Source: Azophilus sp965221465
GTDB lineage: Bacteria > Pseudomonadota > Gammaproteobacteria > Pseudomonadales > Azotimanducaceae
Reading direction: 5' to 3'
Assembly: GCA_965221465.1 (NCBI GenBank)
Contig: OZ244892.1
Location: forward strand, 558,001-622,000
Length of the DNA: 64,000 nt
Made by a program: the position numbers and the translations under genes. The notes under the pieces were generated by a model that was not told the DNA's origin, made no database searches, and saw only the letters and a program-made list of their open reading frames with translations. This document shows positions 1 to 12,057 of this stretch, in pieces. How positions within the stretch are numbered: position 1 is the first letter of the stretch; each line of letters starts with the position of its first letter.

Positions 1-1764
<1,764 letters not shown>

Positions 1765-2125
1765 GCACGCGCTGAAAAATGCGTGTCTGTTGCGTCAAAT
1801 TCATTGAATTCGGCGCACGCGATGCTTCGAATTCGCCAATCTCGATTCGACAACACGGCTGGACCATGCATTGGCTCAGGCGACGTCGGCTTGGTTTCCT
1901 GCGCTGGACCGAGCGGCCTTTACCAAGCCCCGGGTGGGCTGCCAGCAGCCTGTTCCAATGGGCGTGTGTCGTCCTGCCGCCGCCACGTGGCGCATGTTCG
2001 ATTGAAGGTGCACAAGCGACCTGTTGCGGCCACGGGCGGGGAGGCGCTGGGCTTTCCGGGTGAGATTGCCACCGGCCGTTGGAGATTCGCACATTGGAGC
2101 AGTCGTGAGGGCGTCAGCGCAACGA
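1765..2125. other. Convergent intergenic gap, nothing recognised
   Basis: This is 361 bases between the convergent recQ and DUF4153 stops. Overlapping open frames exist on both strands but none shows a family motif, a start signal or protein-like composition. A weak 5-bp stem (CACGC...GCGTG) just after recQ could contribute to termination but has no T-run. Confidence 0.4.
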
Positions 2126-3874
2126 TCAAGACCCTTGGCGGAATTGCAGGTCGCCGACTTTCAAATTCTGATAGCGCGGGTGGACCAGTGTGATTTCGCC
2201 CTCGCGGAGCATGTTCTCCACGTCGGGGTGTTCCCTGCGGTCGACGCTTACATTGTATAGTCGCCTACCCTTCCAGCCATCTTCGTCACGGATGTATCGC
2301 CAGACACCGATGGAGTCGTAGTCGGGGTAGGGGTCGTCCTGCTCCTTTGACAACATGACGTACTCGGGTGTGCCGTCGGTGTCCAGGTCGACGCGGATCA
2401 GGATCGAGGTGTCATGCTCCCAAGGAGACTTGGAGATGGAGCGCAAGATCGCTTCCCTCAAACCGGCCGGCGCCTCAAAGGGTTCGGGCCGATGCACGAT
2501 CTGTTCCCACATTTGGTCGGGGTCTCTGTCCTTGCCGCGATTTCTCAGGATAGGCCTGCGGATGTGGTCGCGGATACGTAGCGCCAGTTCGGGGTCGGAA
2601 TCCTCGAACCGGGCGAGCAGCGATTGCATCTCCAGGTAGCCGGGCCGCGCAAGTTGTTGCCTGGCGTAGTGGAAATCGAAATCCCGGAATTCGATCTCGC
2701 CGGCTTCGACCCTTGCCAACTGGCTCCCGAGCGAGATGGACCGGTAGTCGAGCAACGGGCTGTTGACCAGCAACATCAGTATCAGCAGCACCCATCCCAT
2801 GGCGATGTTCACGCTTCCCAAATGCTGTGGCCAGGCCAGGCGTTTGAGTATGACCAACGAGGCGTAACCGCCGGAGAACAGCGCCAGAACCAGAAACACC
2901 GTCATCGCCCAGAGGCGGGCGACGGTCAATCCGTACTCGTCGATGCGCAGCACCAGCCCGTAGAGAGCGAGCACCGATACGATTGGCACCAGCGCGATGG
3001 CAGCGGACAGCACCCCATGCACCGGCGCCGGATAGGGCAGATCGCGACCGGTCTGGTAGGCGGCATTGACCAGGAACAGCGCAAACGCATTGAGCCACAG
3101 CAGCAGCGCGGTGCCATTGCCGGTTTCCCACAGGGGCACGAGGCCGGTGAAGGGCAGCGCTACCAGGAAGATCGCGACGACCGCCGCCACCAGCGGCAGC
3201 AGCATTCGGGTCAGGCCCTCGAGCAGTACCGTGATGCCGTCGATCACCCGGACCCGGTTCCGGAAGATCTGCACGCCGAGGCCGAAGGCGACGGTAAGCA
3301 CGGGTATCAGAAACCAGTCCTTCAGAACAAGTTCGCGGAAAAAGCCAATCCCGATGGCGGCGAACAGTTCCGCAGCCAGAAAGAGGATCAGATTGACCCC
3401 CACCGCCAGCGCCCCGGCCAGCGCCGCCACCAGGAAATTCCGCCAGGAAAGGGCGAACAGGGCCGCATAGGAACGCGGCGAACGGGTCACCCACTGCTGC
3501 AGGTACATCAGCCCCTTGAAGCAGGCGATCAGCGAGGTGGCAACATAGACGAACAGCAGCCATTCGATGGGAAAGGCAGCGTGGGGGGAAGCCTGCCAGC
3601 CGATGTAGACCGCCAGCAGCACCAGGATTCCAGTGAAGAGCCCGACTGCCTTCAGGCTGCGCAGCAGATTGCCCGTTTCAACGGTGAGCAGCAGCAGCGT
3701 CGGCCCGACCACTACCAGGGTCCAAAGCGGGAAATTGATAACCGGCGTAAGGCTCGGCCAGACTCCTTCGCTAAGCGCTCTCCACAGCAGGAAGAGGGCG
3801 ATGCCCTGCCCGAACGAGATGGCCAGCATCAGGTTACGGGGAAGTCGGGGGAAGGTCGGCCGCGCTTCGGACAT
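2126..3874 (-). CDS. DUF4153 family polytopic membrane protein
   Basis: The product has about 582 residues. Residues 1-400 contain roughly ten to twelve hydrophobic segments; the C-terminal 180 residues are soluble, charged and probably extracytoplasmic. The pattern of paired helices, including the segment NAFALFLVNAAYQTGRD, matches DUF4153 inner-membrane proteins, whose biochemical role is not established. ATG at 3874 was chosen over an in-frame GTG nine bases upstream because both share the same weak GGTGG ribosome site and ATG is the commoner start. It is monocistronic, convergent with recQ, and its high GC matches its neighbours. The domain call is good; function is unknown. Confidence 0.8.
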   Translation of the reverse strand: MSEARPTFPRLPRNLMLAISFGQGIALFLLWRALSEGVWPSLTPVINFPLWTLVVVGPTLLLLTVETGNLLRSLKAVGLFTGILVLLAVYIGWQASPHAAFPIEWLLFVYVATSLIACFKGLMYLQQWVTRSPRSYAALFALSWRNFLVAALAGALAVGVNLILFLAAELFAAIGIGFFRELVLKDWFLIPVLTVAFGLGVQIFRNRVRVIDGITVLLEGLTRMLLPLVAAVVAIFLVALPFTGLVPLWETGNGTALLLWLNAFALFLVNAAYQTGRDLPYPAPVHGVLSAAIALVPIVSVLALYGLVLRIDEYGLTVARLWAMTVFLVLALFSGGYASLVILKRLAWPQHLGSVNIAMGWVLLILMLLVNSPLLDYRSISLGSQLARVEAGEIEFRDFDFHYARQQLARPGYLEMQSLLARFEDSDPELALRIRDHIRRPILRNRGKDRDPDQMWEQIVHRPEPFEAPAGLREAILRSISKSPWEHDTSILIRVDLDTDGTPEYVMLSKEQDDPYPDYDSIGVWRYIRDEDGWKGRRLYNVSVDRREHPDVENMLREGEITLVHPRYQNLKVGDLQFRQGS

Positions 3875-4046
3875 GGTTGCCACCGGTCTGCAGGACTGCG
3901 TTCAGCCAGAGTAGCTGATGCGCAGGGCGAGTGCATCGGCGTCCGCAGTAGGAAGTTGGTGACGGATGCGGGTTTGCTGCATCGTGGCACTGACTGCCTG
4001 TCAGGCTTTGGCCAGGTTGGCTGCCGGTAGGGGGATGACTGCGGCG

Positions 4047-5276
4047 TCAACCGCTTGCGGTTCGGCACAGCGGCGGATTGCCGTGCCGTGCGGCGAATTC
4101 TTCTGCGGCGCGCCAGACCCGCATGGTGTTGCCCCCGAGTATCTTCTCGATATCCGGCTCTGCGTAGCCGCGCTGCAACAGGCCGGCAACGAGGTTGGGA
4201 TAGGTCGAAACATCCTCGAGCCCCACGGGTAGCGAATCGCCGACGCCGTCGTAGTCGGAACCGATACCGACCGCGTCGATGCCGGCCAGTGCCACCGCAC
4301 GGTCGATGTGGTCGAGTACATCGTCGAGGGTCGCGTAGGGGTAGGGGTGCGTTTCGCGATAGGAAACGCGGAACTCGCCGATACGCGGGTCGTCGGGTTG
4401 CAGCCCGTTCGTGAACGAATAAGCCAGCACGGCCTTGCTGGCGGCCCTTTGATAATCCTGGGCCGCCCGGGTGAGGAACGCACTGCCGTAATTGATCTGA
4501 ATGACGCCGCCGTTGGCGCCGAGGGCAGCCACCATCTCGTCGCTCATGTTGCGGTGGAAACCGGGCGTGAAATGCCGCAGCGACGAATGGGTGGCGAGCA
4601 CCGGCGTCTCGGTGAGGTCGAACACCTGCCAGACCGCCCGGTCGGTGAGGTGCGATACGTCGATCATGACGCCGAGACGGTTCATCTCGCCGATGAGTTT
4701 CTTGCCGAACGGCGACAGGCCCTGCCAGCGCTCGAAATCGTCGTAGGACGAATCGGATATGTGGTTCGTGCGGGAATGGGCCAGCGTGATGTAGCGGATG
4801 CCGCGGTCGCGAAAGTGGCTCAGGTTGGCGAAGTCGCCGGCGATGGGGCCGCCATTCTCCATGCCGAGCGGCAACGCGATGCGTCCGCGTGCGCGGATGC
4901 GGCCGATATCGGCGGTACAGGTGGCGACCGCAAACTTGTCCGGCGCGCCTGCGGCGATGGCTTCGACCCGATCGATGAGTTCGCTCGCCCGTTCGATGGC
5001 GCCGCCGGCCGCATCGACCTCCGGCGGTATGTAAATGGACATGAATGCGGCATCGAGTTTGCCGGCCAGGGCTCGGGGGTAGTCGAAATCCCCGGATTCG
5101 GTGGCTTCGCCGACATCGGCAGGCTCGCGGTACAGGCGGTGTGGCACGTCGATGTGCGTGTCGACAATCAGGTACTGCTCGGCGAGTTGTTGCGCCCGGT
5201 CGGTCTCGGCGCAGCCCGCCAAGGCCAACGCCACGATCAGGGGCAGCGCCATTGCGATTGATTTGCGGGGGCGCAT
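4047..5276 (-). CDS. Membrane dipeptidase, peptidase family M19 (lipoprotein)
   Basis: Zinc-dependent renal-dipeptidase-type enzyme of about 409 residues that cleaves dipeptides, including D-amino-acid dipeptides. Metal-site motifs are in order: the HxD pair (VDTHIDVPHR), the bridging Glu (GMENGGPI), His (IDVSHLTDRAV), a second His (ATHSSLRHF) and Asp (GSDYDG). The N-terminus is a lipoprotein signal with lipobox LALAGC, so the enzyme is probably anchored to a membrane facing the periplasm. A TTG start at 5306 preceded by GAGG at good spacing is the main alternative and would add ten residues. A small acidic reading frame ends just upstream on the same strand. The family call is strong; the exact start is uncertain. 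Confidence 0.9.
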   Translation of the reverse strand: MRPRKSIAMALPLIVALALAGCAETDRAQQLAEQYLIVDTHIDVPHRLYREPADVGEATESGDFDYPRALAGKLDAAFMSIYIPPEVDAAGGAIERASELIDRVEAIAAGAPDKFAVATCTADIGRIRARGRIALPLGMENGGPIAGDFANLSHFRDRGIRYITLAHSRTNHISDSSYDDFERWQGLSPFGKKLIGEMNRLGVMIDVSHLTDRAVWQVFDLTETPVLATHSSLRHFTPGFHRNMSDEMVAALGANGGVIQINYGSAFLTRAAQDYQRAASKAVLAYSFTNGLQPDDPRIGEFRVSYRETHPYPYATLDDVLDHIDRAVALAGIDAVGIGSDYDGVGDSLPVGLEDVSTYPNLVAGLLQRGYAEPDIEKILGGNTMRVWRAAEEFAARHGNPPLCRTASG

Positions 5277-5320
5277 CTGGGTGCGTCGAATACGATGAGT
5301 GTGCAAGCCGGTTGCCTCGG

Positions 5321-5491
5321 TCAGTGTTGTTTGCTGGCCTTGTTTACGGTGAGCCTGTCGTGGTTCTGCAAAACGGTGATGTCCTCGAGCGGGCCGCCAT
5401 CGACCGCCATGTCGCCGGTGTCTTCGCGCAGATCGCCGTTGTCTTTGTCCAGGTTGCCGGTGTCTTTGTCCGGAATGGCGAGATTGCGCAT
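5321..5491 (-). CDS. Possible small acidic protein with degenerate 7-residue repeats
   Basis: A 56-codon frame from ATG at 5491 ends 44 bases before the dipeptidase ATG (14 bases before its alternative TTG). Its centre is a tandem heptapeptide: DKDTGNL, DKDNGDL, REDTGDM, AVDGGPL. The underlying 21-bp units (GACAAAGACACCGG-type) are visible in the DNA. No signal peptide or known domain is seen, and the ribosome site is weak. It could be a small co-transcribed protein, a leader peptide, or an untranslated repeat that happens to stay open. Amino-acid-level periodicity favours coding, but this is an inference. Confidence 0.35.
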   Translation of the reverse strand: MRNLAIPDKDTGNLDKDNGDLREDTGDMAVDGGPLEDITVLQNHDRLTVNKASKQH

Positions 5492-5574
5492 CCGGTCGTC
5501 GCCTGATGTCCCGTTCGAGGCATTCCCTTGTCAGTCAGGTATTATGAACCTTCGTTCCGAGCCGGCATACCCCG

Positions 5575-7093
5575 ATGACCCTCATCAGGCAGGACGACCT
5601 GATTCAGAGCGTGGCCGATGCGCTGCAGTTCATCTCCTATTACCACCCGCCGGATTTCATCCGCGCCATGGCGGAGGCGTATGAGAAGGAAGAGTCCCCG
5701 GCGGCCAGGGCGGCGCTCAGACAGGTGCTGGTCAACTCACGCATGTGCGCACTCGGCAAGCGGCCGATCTGCCAGGATACGGGCATCGTCATCGTCTTCC
5801 TGGAAGTGGGCATGGAGGTCCGCTGGGAAGGGGACTCGAGTGTAGAAGACATGGTGAACGAAGGGGTCCGCCGGGGCTTCACGCACCCGGACAACCTGTT
5901 GCGGGGCTCGGTGCTCGATGACCCGGACGGTGCGCGCACCAACACCGGCGACAACACGCCGGCAGTCATCCACACGAGGCTCGTGCCCGGCAATCGGCTC
6001 GGTGTCGAAGTGGCCGCCAAGGGTGGCGGTAGCGAGGCCAAGGCCAAATTCGCCGTGTTGAACCCCAGCGATTCGGTGGTGGACTGGATTCTCTCGGTGG
6101 TCCCCGCCATGGGGGCGGGCTGGTGCCCCCCGGGGGTGCTCGGTGTGGGCATCGGCGGTACGCCGGAAAAGGCGATGCTGCTCGCCAAGGAAGCGATGAT
6201 GGAACCCATCGACATCCACGAACTGCAGGCGCGCGGGGCGGGCAACCGTGCGGAGGCGCTGCGCCTGGAACTGTACGACAAGGTCAATGCCCTGGGCGTC
6301 GGCGCACAAGGGTTGGGCGGGTTGACGACGGTGCTGGACGTCAAGGTCAGGGAGTACCCGACCCACGCCGCCAACAAGCCGGTGGCGGTCATCCCGAACT
6401 GTACGGCGACCCGGCATCTGCACTTCGTTCTCGACGGCAGCGGGCCGGCCCGGTTCGAGCCGCCGGACCTGGCCGACTGGCCGGATATCGACTTCGAACT
6501 GGACGACGCGATTTCGGTCGACCTCGACACCCTGACCCGTGAACAGATGCGCGAATGGCGGGCCGGCGATACGCTGCTGCTTTCCGGCAGCATGCTCACC
6601 GGGCGCGATGCGGCGCACAAGAAGATCGTCGACCTGCTGGAGCGGGGCGAGGAACTGCCGGTGGATTTCTCCGGACGCTTCATCTACTACGTAGGCCCCG
6701 TCGACCCGGTGCGGGACGAGGTCGTCGGACCGGCCGGGCCAACCACCGCGACCCGCATGGACAAGTTCACCCGAACAATGCTCGAGCGCACGGGGCTCCT
6801 GGGCATGATCGGCAAGGCCGAACGCGGCCCCGAGGCCATCGAAGCGATCCGCGACCACGAGGCAGCCTCGCTCATTGCCGTCGGCGGCGCTGCCTATCTC
6901 ATCGCCAGGGCCATTACCGGCTCGAAGGTGCTGGCATTCCCGGAACTGGGCATGGAGGCCATCCGCGAATTCCAGGTCAAGGACATGCCGGTCACCGTCG
7001 CTGTCGATTGCCGCGGCAATTCCGTGCACATCGACGGGCCGAAGGCCTGGGCGCGGCCGCCGGGTGAACGGATAGACGCACTTGCGGTAACCT

Positions 7094-7095
<2 letters not shown>
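5575..7095 (+). CDS. fumA: Class I fumarate hydratase (4Fe-4S)
   Basis: 506 residues, the normal length for single-chain class I fumarase, with the TtdA-like half first and the TtdB-like half second. It interconverts fumarate and malate in the cytoplasm as part of the TCA cycle. Candidate 4Fe-4S cysteines are in the expected contexts: PICQDTG, GWCPPG and NCTATRH. The C-terminal half shows GRDAAHKK and YYVGPVDP. ATG at 5575 is used; there is no strong ribosome site. No other TCA gene is adjacent, and the stop codon overlaps the first base pairs of the hexanucleotide repeat. Confidence 0.95.
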
Positions 7096-7261
<166 letters not shown>

Positions 7262-7280
7262 AAACTGAAGGAGGAACAAA

Positions 7281-7778
7281 ATGATCACACGCCGAAATTT
7301 GCTCGGCAGCGCAGCTACCGCCGCCACCGTCGCGATACTGCCGCGTTTCGCCCAGGCCAACGAGGCCCTCGCAACCGCCATGGCGGAATCGCGCCTGATC
7401 TACCTGACGCCGCTGCAGTCCTCGGGCGCCGAAAGCCGCTGCCAGGCGGAGATCTGGTTTGCGCTGCACGAGGGCGCCATGTACGTGGTCACGAGAACCG
7501 ACGCCTGGCGGACGGAAGCAGTTCGCCGAGGCCTCGACCGGGCAAGGGTGTGGGTCGGCGACGCCGGCAACTGGCGCCGCGCCAACGGCCGCTACAAGGA
7601 GTTTCCGGTGGTGGAAACCGCGGTCAGCATCGAGACGGACGCCGCCCACCGCGAACGCGTGCTGACGACCATGGGCGTCAAGTACGCCGACGAATGGCCC
7701 ACCTGGGGCCCGCGCTTCAGAAAGGGTCTGGCCGACGGGTCGCGGGTGATGTTGAAGTATCGGCCTGAGTTCGCCTGA
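7281..7778 (+). CDS. Tat-exported protein, probable PPOX/deazaflavin-reductase split-barrel fold
   Basis: 165 residues starting at ATG 7281 after a clear AGGAGG-type ribosome site within GAAGGAGGAAC. The first 26 residues form a twin-arginine signal (TRRNLL, then an Ala-rich core ending FAQA). The mature part has IYLTP...SGAESRCQAEIWFALHEGAMYVVTRTDAWR, which resembles the beta-strand pattern of split-barrel flavin- or F420-binding proteins. That match is by eye and no cofactor is proven. The gene is separated from fumarase by the tandem repeat. Secretion through Tat fits a folded cofactor-bearing protein. Confidence 0.6.
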   Translation: MITRRNLLGSAATAATVAILPRFAQANEALATAMAESRLIYLTPLQSSGAESRCQAEIWFALHEGAMYVVTRTDAWRTEAVRRGLDRARVWVGDAGNWRRANGRYKEFPVVETAVSIETDAAHRERVLTTMGVKYADEWPTWGPRFRKGLADGSRVMLKYRPEFA

Positions 7779-8152
7779 GTTGAGGGATAGTACTCCCCAG
7801 CGAAGCGCGCGCACTTGAGTGCGCACGGGTGTGAGTTGAGTTCGTTCAGTCGACTTCGATCTCCACCGTCATTCTGACGCTCGACGTCAGCAGAGTCCGC
7901 CCGTCATTCAGATAGATTTACCGACATAGTGCTTAAGTGATTCTGGCAAAAGGATGTCGTGCCGTTAGTTGAAGGACCCTGTCTTTGGAGCCGGACGACT
8001 ATGCAGCCTGCAATCGCGTTTCCCGCGCCAAACGGCTGTAAGTTGGTTCCAGCTTTTTTGATACAGAACGTTGCTTCTTGTCGTGCGATGCCTTGGGCAG
8101 AAACCGTGAATTTGATAGCCATGTGCCACCGGATGTCCTGGGTTGTACCAGC
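7779..8152. other. Intergenic region before the defence island
   Basis: 374 bases with no convincing gene. A perfect short hairpin lies at 7809-7824 (GCGCAC, loop TTGA, GTGCGC) about 30 bases after the preceding stop. It lacks a T-tract, so it is at best a weak terminator. Base composition falls to about 50% GC across this region, marking the left edge of the lower-GC defence block. Confidence 0.4.
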
Positions 8153-11100
8153 ATGCAGTTCGTGAAGGGAGGCCCGGACGTCCCGGAGCGGCTATTGCAA
8201 GCCCACGAAGAGGGGCAGGTTGTCTTCTTCAGCGGCGCGGGCATTTCATACCCGGCCGGGCTCCCAACGTTTTCGGGTTTGGTGAATGAGCTTTACGCCG
8301 CTATGGGCATTGATCCCGATCCCGTAGAGGTATCGGCCATCAAGGCGGGGCAATACGACACGGCCGTGGGGTTGCTGGAAGCGAGGGTATTAGGTGGGCG
8401 CCAGAACGTTCGGGAAAAACTGGCGTCCATCCTCGAACCAGATCTCAATGCCCGGAATGCCACAGCGACCCATGAAGCACTGCTAACGTTGGCGAAGGAC
8501 CAGAATGACGGTAACCGTACCCGGCTGATCACCACCAATTTCGATCGACTGTTCGAAACGGTGATCGCGAAAGCTTCACCGCGGGTCCAGCGCTTTCGCG
8601 CTCCGCTGCTGCCGGTCCCGAAACAGCGTTGGGACGGGTTAGTCTATCTGCATGGCTTGCTGACCGAAAACCCTTCGGAGACCGACCTCGAAAGACTCAT
8701 AATCTCCAGCGGAGATTTTGGCCTTGCGTATCTCACCGAAGGTTGGGCTGCGCGATTCGTGAGTGAGTTGCTTCGAAACTACGTGGTTTGCTTTGTCGGC
8801 TACAGCATCAACGACCTTGTGCTGAGATACATGATGGACGCCTTGGCCGCTGACCGACTATTGGGAGAATCACCCCCAGAGATGTTCGCATTCGGAAACT
8901 ACTCCAGGGGTAAAGAAGAAGCTGCCAAGCGCGAGTGGAGAGCCAAGAATGTAACCCCCATCCTCTACCGTGAACACTGGCGCCATGCGTATCTGCACCG
9001 GACCCTTTGGGCTTGGTCGAATACGTACCGTGACGGTGCTCGAGGAAAAGAGCGCATTGTCGTCGATAGTGCCATGGCGAATCCCCTTGCGAGTACGAAA
9101 CAGGATGACTTCGTTGGCCGCATGATTTGGGCGTTGAGCGATCCGAGCGGACTCCCCGCGAAACGCTTCGCGAAGCTTGATCCCGTTCCTTCGCTCGAAT
9201 GGTTGGAGCCCTTGAGCGATGAAAGCTTCGGTCATCCTGATCTGCCGCGCTTTGGCATACTTTCCAATGACGCTGTCGACGAGGACCTTTCGTTTCGCTT
9301 CATTCACCGACCTTCACCATCCAAGTTAGCTCCGTGGATGGGACTCGTGGGCGCTGGTACCAATGCCCCACAGTGGGACGATGTCATGTGGCATATTGCT
9401 CACTGGCTGCTACGCTACCTCGACGACCCCGACCTATTGCTCTGGTTCGCAACGCGGGGCGGCCGTTTGCACGACGAAATGGCGAGGTTGATCGAATGGA
9501 AACTTGAGAAGATTGACGGCCTGCAGCAAGAAGAGGACCAAGCGGAACTTGATCGGATCCGCGAAAGTGCACCGAAAGCCATCCCAGGGCTCAAGATGCG
9601 GACGCTCTGGCAATTGCTTTTGAAAAGACGCGTGGGGACAACCACATGGGCGAGCGGCTCTCGTCTACATAGCTGGTGCGAGCAGTTCAGGCGACACGGG
9701 CTCACGGTTGCCATGCGCTTGGACCTGCGCGAGATACTAGAGCCTCGGCTAGAGTTGAAGGAGCCATTCACTTGGCGAGTCAAGACTGCAGAAGAGGAAA
9801 CCGGTGAAACACCGCCCATGCACAAACTGGTTGATGCAGATATCGTATTCGCGGCCAAAAATGTGCGCGGGTTTCTTGACAACCTTGCCGATGACGAACT
9901 TTGGATCGAAGCGCTGCCAGAGTTGCTCGACGAGTTTACTCTGCTGCTACGTGACGCACTCGATCTGATGCGCGAGGTCGAGTTGGCAGACGAAAGAAGC
10001 GACCAGTCTTACTTCCTCCAGCCGTCGATTAGTGAACACCCACAGAACGGAGACAATCGGGCGGATTGGACGGTCTTGGTCGAATTGGTGCGAGATTCGT
10101 GGCTTGCCACTCTTGATCGGGCACCGGAATCGGCACGAATGGCCGCCGAAGCCTGGTGGTGCGTCCCTTATCCTGTGTTCCGCCGCCTGGCGTTCTTTGC
10201 GGCGGCTCAAAGAAATGTCATACCTCATCGCCAAGCACTCGACTGGTTGCTTTCGGATCATTGCTGGTGGTTGTGGAGCGCTGAAACACTGCGTGAGACT
10301 ATGCGGTTGCTCGCCAGCCTTGCAGAGCGACTGAATCAAACAGAGTTGCATTCTCTGGAGAAGGCGATTCTGGCGGGTCCGCCTCGCGAAATGTATCGAG
10401 ACAGCATTGAACCGGAAGAATGGGCTCAGATTCAGGATCGTGGCATCTGGCTGCGCCTCGAAAGGCTCTCCGAGAGTGGGGCGAGGCTGGGGCTCACCGG
10501 AACTGAACGGCTAGCAGAGGTTTCGGAGCGCTTTCCGGACTGGCAACTCACCGAAAATGAAACCGAGGAATTCTCGTTCTGGGTGGACGGATTCAGTGAA
10601 GGCCGCGCACTCGTCGCAACACCGCGTGAACCGCAAGAGCTCATCAAATGGCTAGAGGCGAACGCAGACAGCGACCCTAGGCAGGATGATGACTGGGCTC
10701 AGCGGTGCCGCGAGGAATTCGATGCGACATCCGCCGCGCTGATTTCGTTGGCGGAACGCGACATTTGGCCGCTTCAACCGTGGAGTCAAGCTTTGTACGC
10801 TTGGTCAAGGGAGAAGCCGGTCGAGCAGTCTTGGGTCAAGATGGCTCCGGTTCTTTCGTCATTGCCAGAGGAATATCTACCAGCGCTAAGTCATGCGCTC
10901 AGCCATTGGCTTGAGAAGTTCTCGAAAACGCTCAGTGAGCACGAGACAATACTCCTGACGCTATGTGACTGCCTCTTCAATCTGAATTACGAAAAAGGGG
11001 CAGAAATCGACGATTCAGTTGGGCGTGCGATCAATCATCCAGTGGGGCAGGCGACGCAGGCGTTGCTCAACTGGTTGTATCGGGAGCCATTGAGCGATGG

Positions 11101-11962
11101 TCAAGGGTTGACTGATAATCTGAAGCCTAGATTCGCGAGGATTTGCGAGGCGTCCAACTACAGTTTTCGCCATGGAAGGGTTTTGCTTGCTGCCAACGTG
11201 ATCGCGTTGTTTCGGGTGGACCGTGACTGGACGACACAGTATGTATTGCCGCTGTTCGACTGGGAGCGTTCCGATACGGAAGCGGGAGCCGCGTGGGAGG
11301 GGTTCCTATGGTCGCCACGGCTCTATCCTCCCTTGATGGAAGCGCTCAAGTCAGAGTTTCTCGAGACCGCGAACCACTACGCAAGGCTTGGCCGACATGC
11401 GGCCCAGTACTCGTCGCTGCTGACATTCGCGGCAATGGAAGCCGAGTTCCCCTTTACAAGAGCCCAACTCGCGACTGCCACTCGGTCACTGTCGAACGAA
11501 GGGCTCGAAAACGCGGCCATGACGCTCGTGCGCGCGCTCGAAGGGGCGGGAGAGCAGCGGAGCGACTTCTGGCGGAATAGAGTAAGTCCGTACCTGCGGC
11601 GTGTCTGGCCGAAGACACAGGAAATTGCGTCCGCGTCGATTGCGGAAAGTTTTGCTCTCTTGTGTGTTGCGGCAAACGACGAGTTTCCAGCTGCGCTGAT
11701 GGAGGTCCGCCTATGGCTGCAACAATTGCCCCACCCCGAGTTCGTCGTGAGGCGAGTTTACGAAGCGAAGCTCCCTGGGCGATTTCCCGAAGAAACATTG
11801 ACGTTGCTCGATGCAACAATTGGAGGCGCGGCGCAGTGGCCACCGCAACAACTGGGAAATTGCCTCGAAGCGATTCGCCAAAGCGATCCCGCTATCGAAC
11901 AAGACGCGCGATTTCAAAGACTGGTCGATTATCTCCACATTCATGGAAAGCCGCTTGACTGA
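8153..11962 (+). CDS. Giant SIR2-domain protein, DUF4020-like C-terminus (probable antiphage NADase)
   Basis: About 1269 residues from ATG 8153, chosen because the upstream 25 codons of the open frame are not SIR2-like. Residues 20-250 are a SIR2-like fold: FFSGAGISYPAGLPTFSGL (nucleotide loop), TTNFDRLFE, YLHG (catalytic-His region) and CFVGYSINDLVLRYM. The remaining 1000 residues are helical and Trp-rich, with no transmembrane segment. The end (FPEETLTLLDATIGG...FQRLVDYLHIHG) resembles the DUF4020 module that accompanies SIR2 in bacteria. SIR2 proteins of this size in defence loci deplete NAD+ on phage infection; that role is inferred here. It is followed by a secreted protein and a helicase-nuclease. 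No partner sensor gene is evident. Confidence 0.8.
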   Translation: MQFVKGGPDVPERLLQAHEEGQVVFFSGAGISYPAGLPTFSGLVNELYAAMGIDPDPVEVSAIKAGQYDTAVGLLEARVLGGRQNVREKLASILEPDLNARNATATHEALLTLAKDQNDGNRTRLITTNFDRLFETVIAKASPRVQRFRAPLLPVPKQRWDGLVYLHGLLTENPSETDLERLIISSGDFGLAYLTEGWAARFVSELLRNYVVCFVGYSINDLVLRYMMDALAADRLLGESPPEMFAFGNYSRGKEEAAKREWRAKNVTPILYREHWRHAYLHRTLWAWSNTYRDGARGKERIVVDSAMANPLASTKQDDFVGRMIWALSDPSGLPAKRFAKLDPVPSLEWLEPLSDESFGHPDLPRFGILSNDAVDEDLSFRFIHRPSPSKLAPWMGLVGAGTNAPQWDDVMWHIAHWLLRYLDDPDLLLWFATRGGRLHDEMARLIEWKLEKIDGLQQEEDQAELDRIRESAPKAIPGLKMRTLWQLLLKRRVGTTTWASGSRLHSWCEQFRRHGLTVAMRLDLREILEPRLELKEPFTWRVKTAEEETGETPPMHKLVDADIVFAAKNVRGFLDNLADDELWIEALPELLDEFTLLLRDALDLMREVELADERSDQSYFLQPSISEHPQNGDNRADWTVLVELVRDSWLATLDRAPESARMAAEAWWCVPYPVFRRLAFFAAAQRNVIPHRQALDWLLSDHCWWLWSAETLRETMRLLASLAERLNQTELHSLEKAILAGPPREMYRDSIEPEEWAQIQDRGIWLRLERLSESGARLGLTGTERLAEVSERFPDWQLTENETEEFSFWVDGFSEGRALVATPREPQELIKWLEANADSDPRQDDDWAQRCREEFDATSAALISLAERDIWPLQPWSQALYAWSREKPVEQSWVKMAPVLSSLPEEYLPALSHALSHWLEKFSKTLSEHETILLTLCDCLFNLNYEKGAEIDDSVGRAINHPVGQATQALLNWLYREPLSDGQGLTDNLKPRFARICEASNYSFRHGRVLLAANVIALFRVDRDWTTQYVLPLFDWERSDTEAGAAWEGFLWSPRLYPPLMEALKSEFLETANHYARLGRHAAQYSSLLTFAAMEAEFPFTRAQLATATRSLSNEGLENAAMTLVRALEGAGEQRSDFWRNRVSPYLRRVWPKTQEIASASIAESFALLCVAANDEFPAALMEVRLWLQQLPHPEFVVRRVYEAKLPGRFPEETLTLLDATIGGAAQWPPQQLGNCLEAIRQSDPAIEQDARFQRLVDYLHIHGKPLD

Positions 11963-12057
11963 TCATGTGCCGATTTCAATGTTACGCAGCCGGGAAAATG
12001 CATTGTGCGCCGTCTCGCCATCCGCCAATATAACTCCGAAGTCATTCAACACGGACG

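Noticed and set aside
2624..4030. 468-codon plus-strand frame opposite the DUF4153 gene
   Set aside because: Gln/Arg/Asp-rich composition typical of the complement of membrane-helix codons; no domain.
5737..7029. 430-codon minus-strand frame antisense to fumarase
   Set aside because: His/Arg/Gly-rich shadow of the fumarase gene, which has complete family motifs.
7809..7824. Hairpin considered as a Rho-independent terminator
   Set aside because: Only a 6-bp stem with no following T-run.
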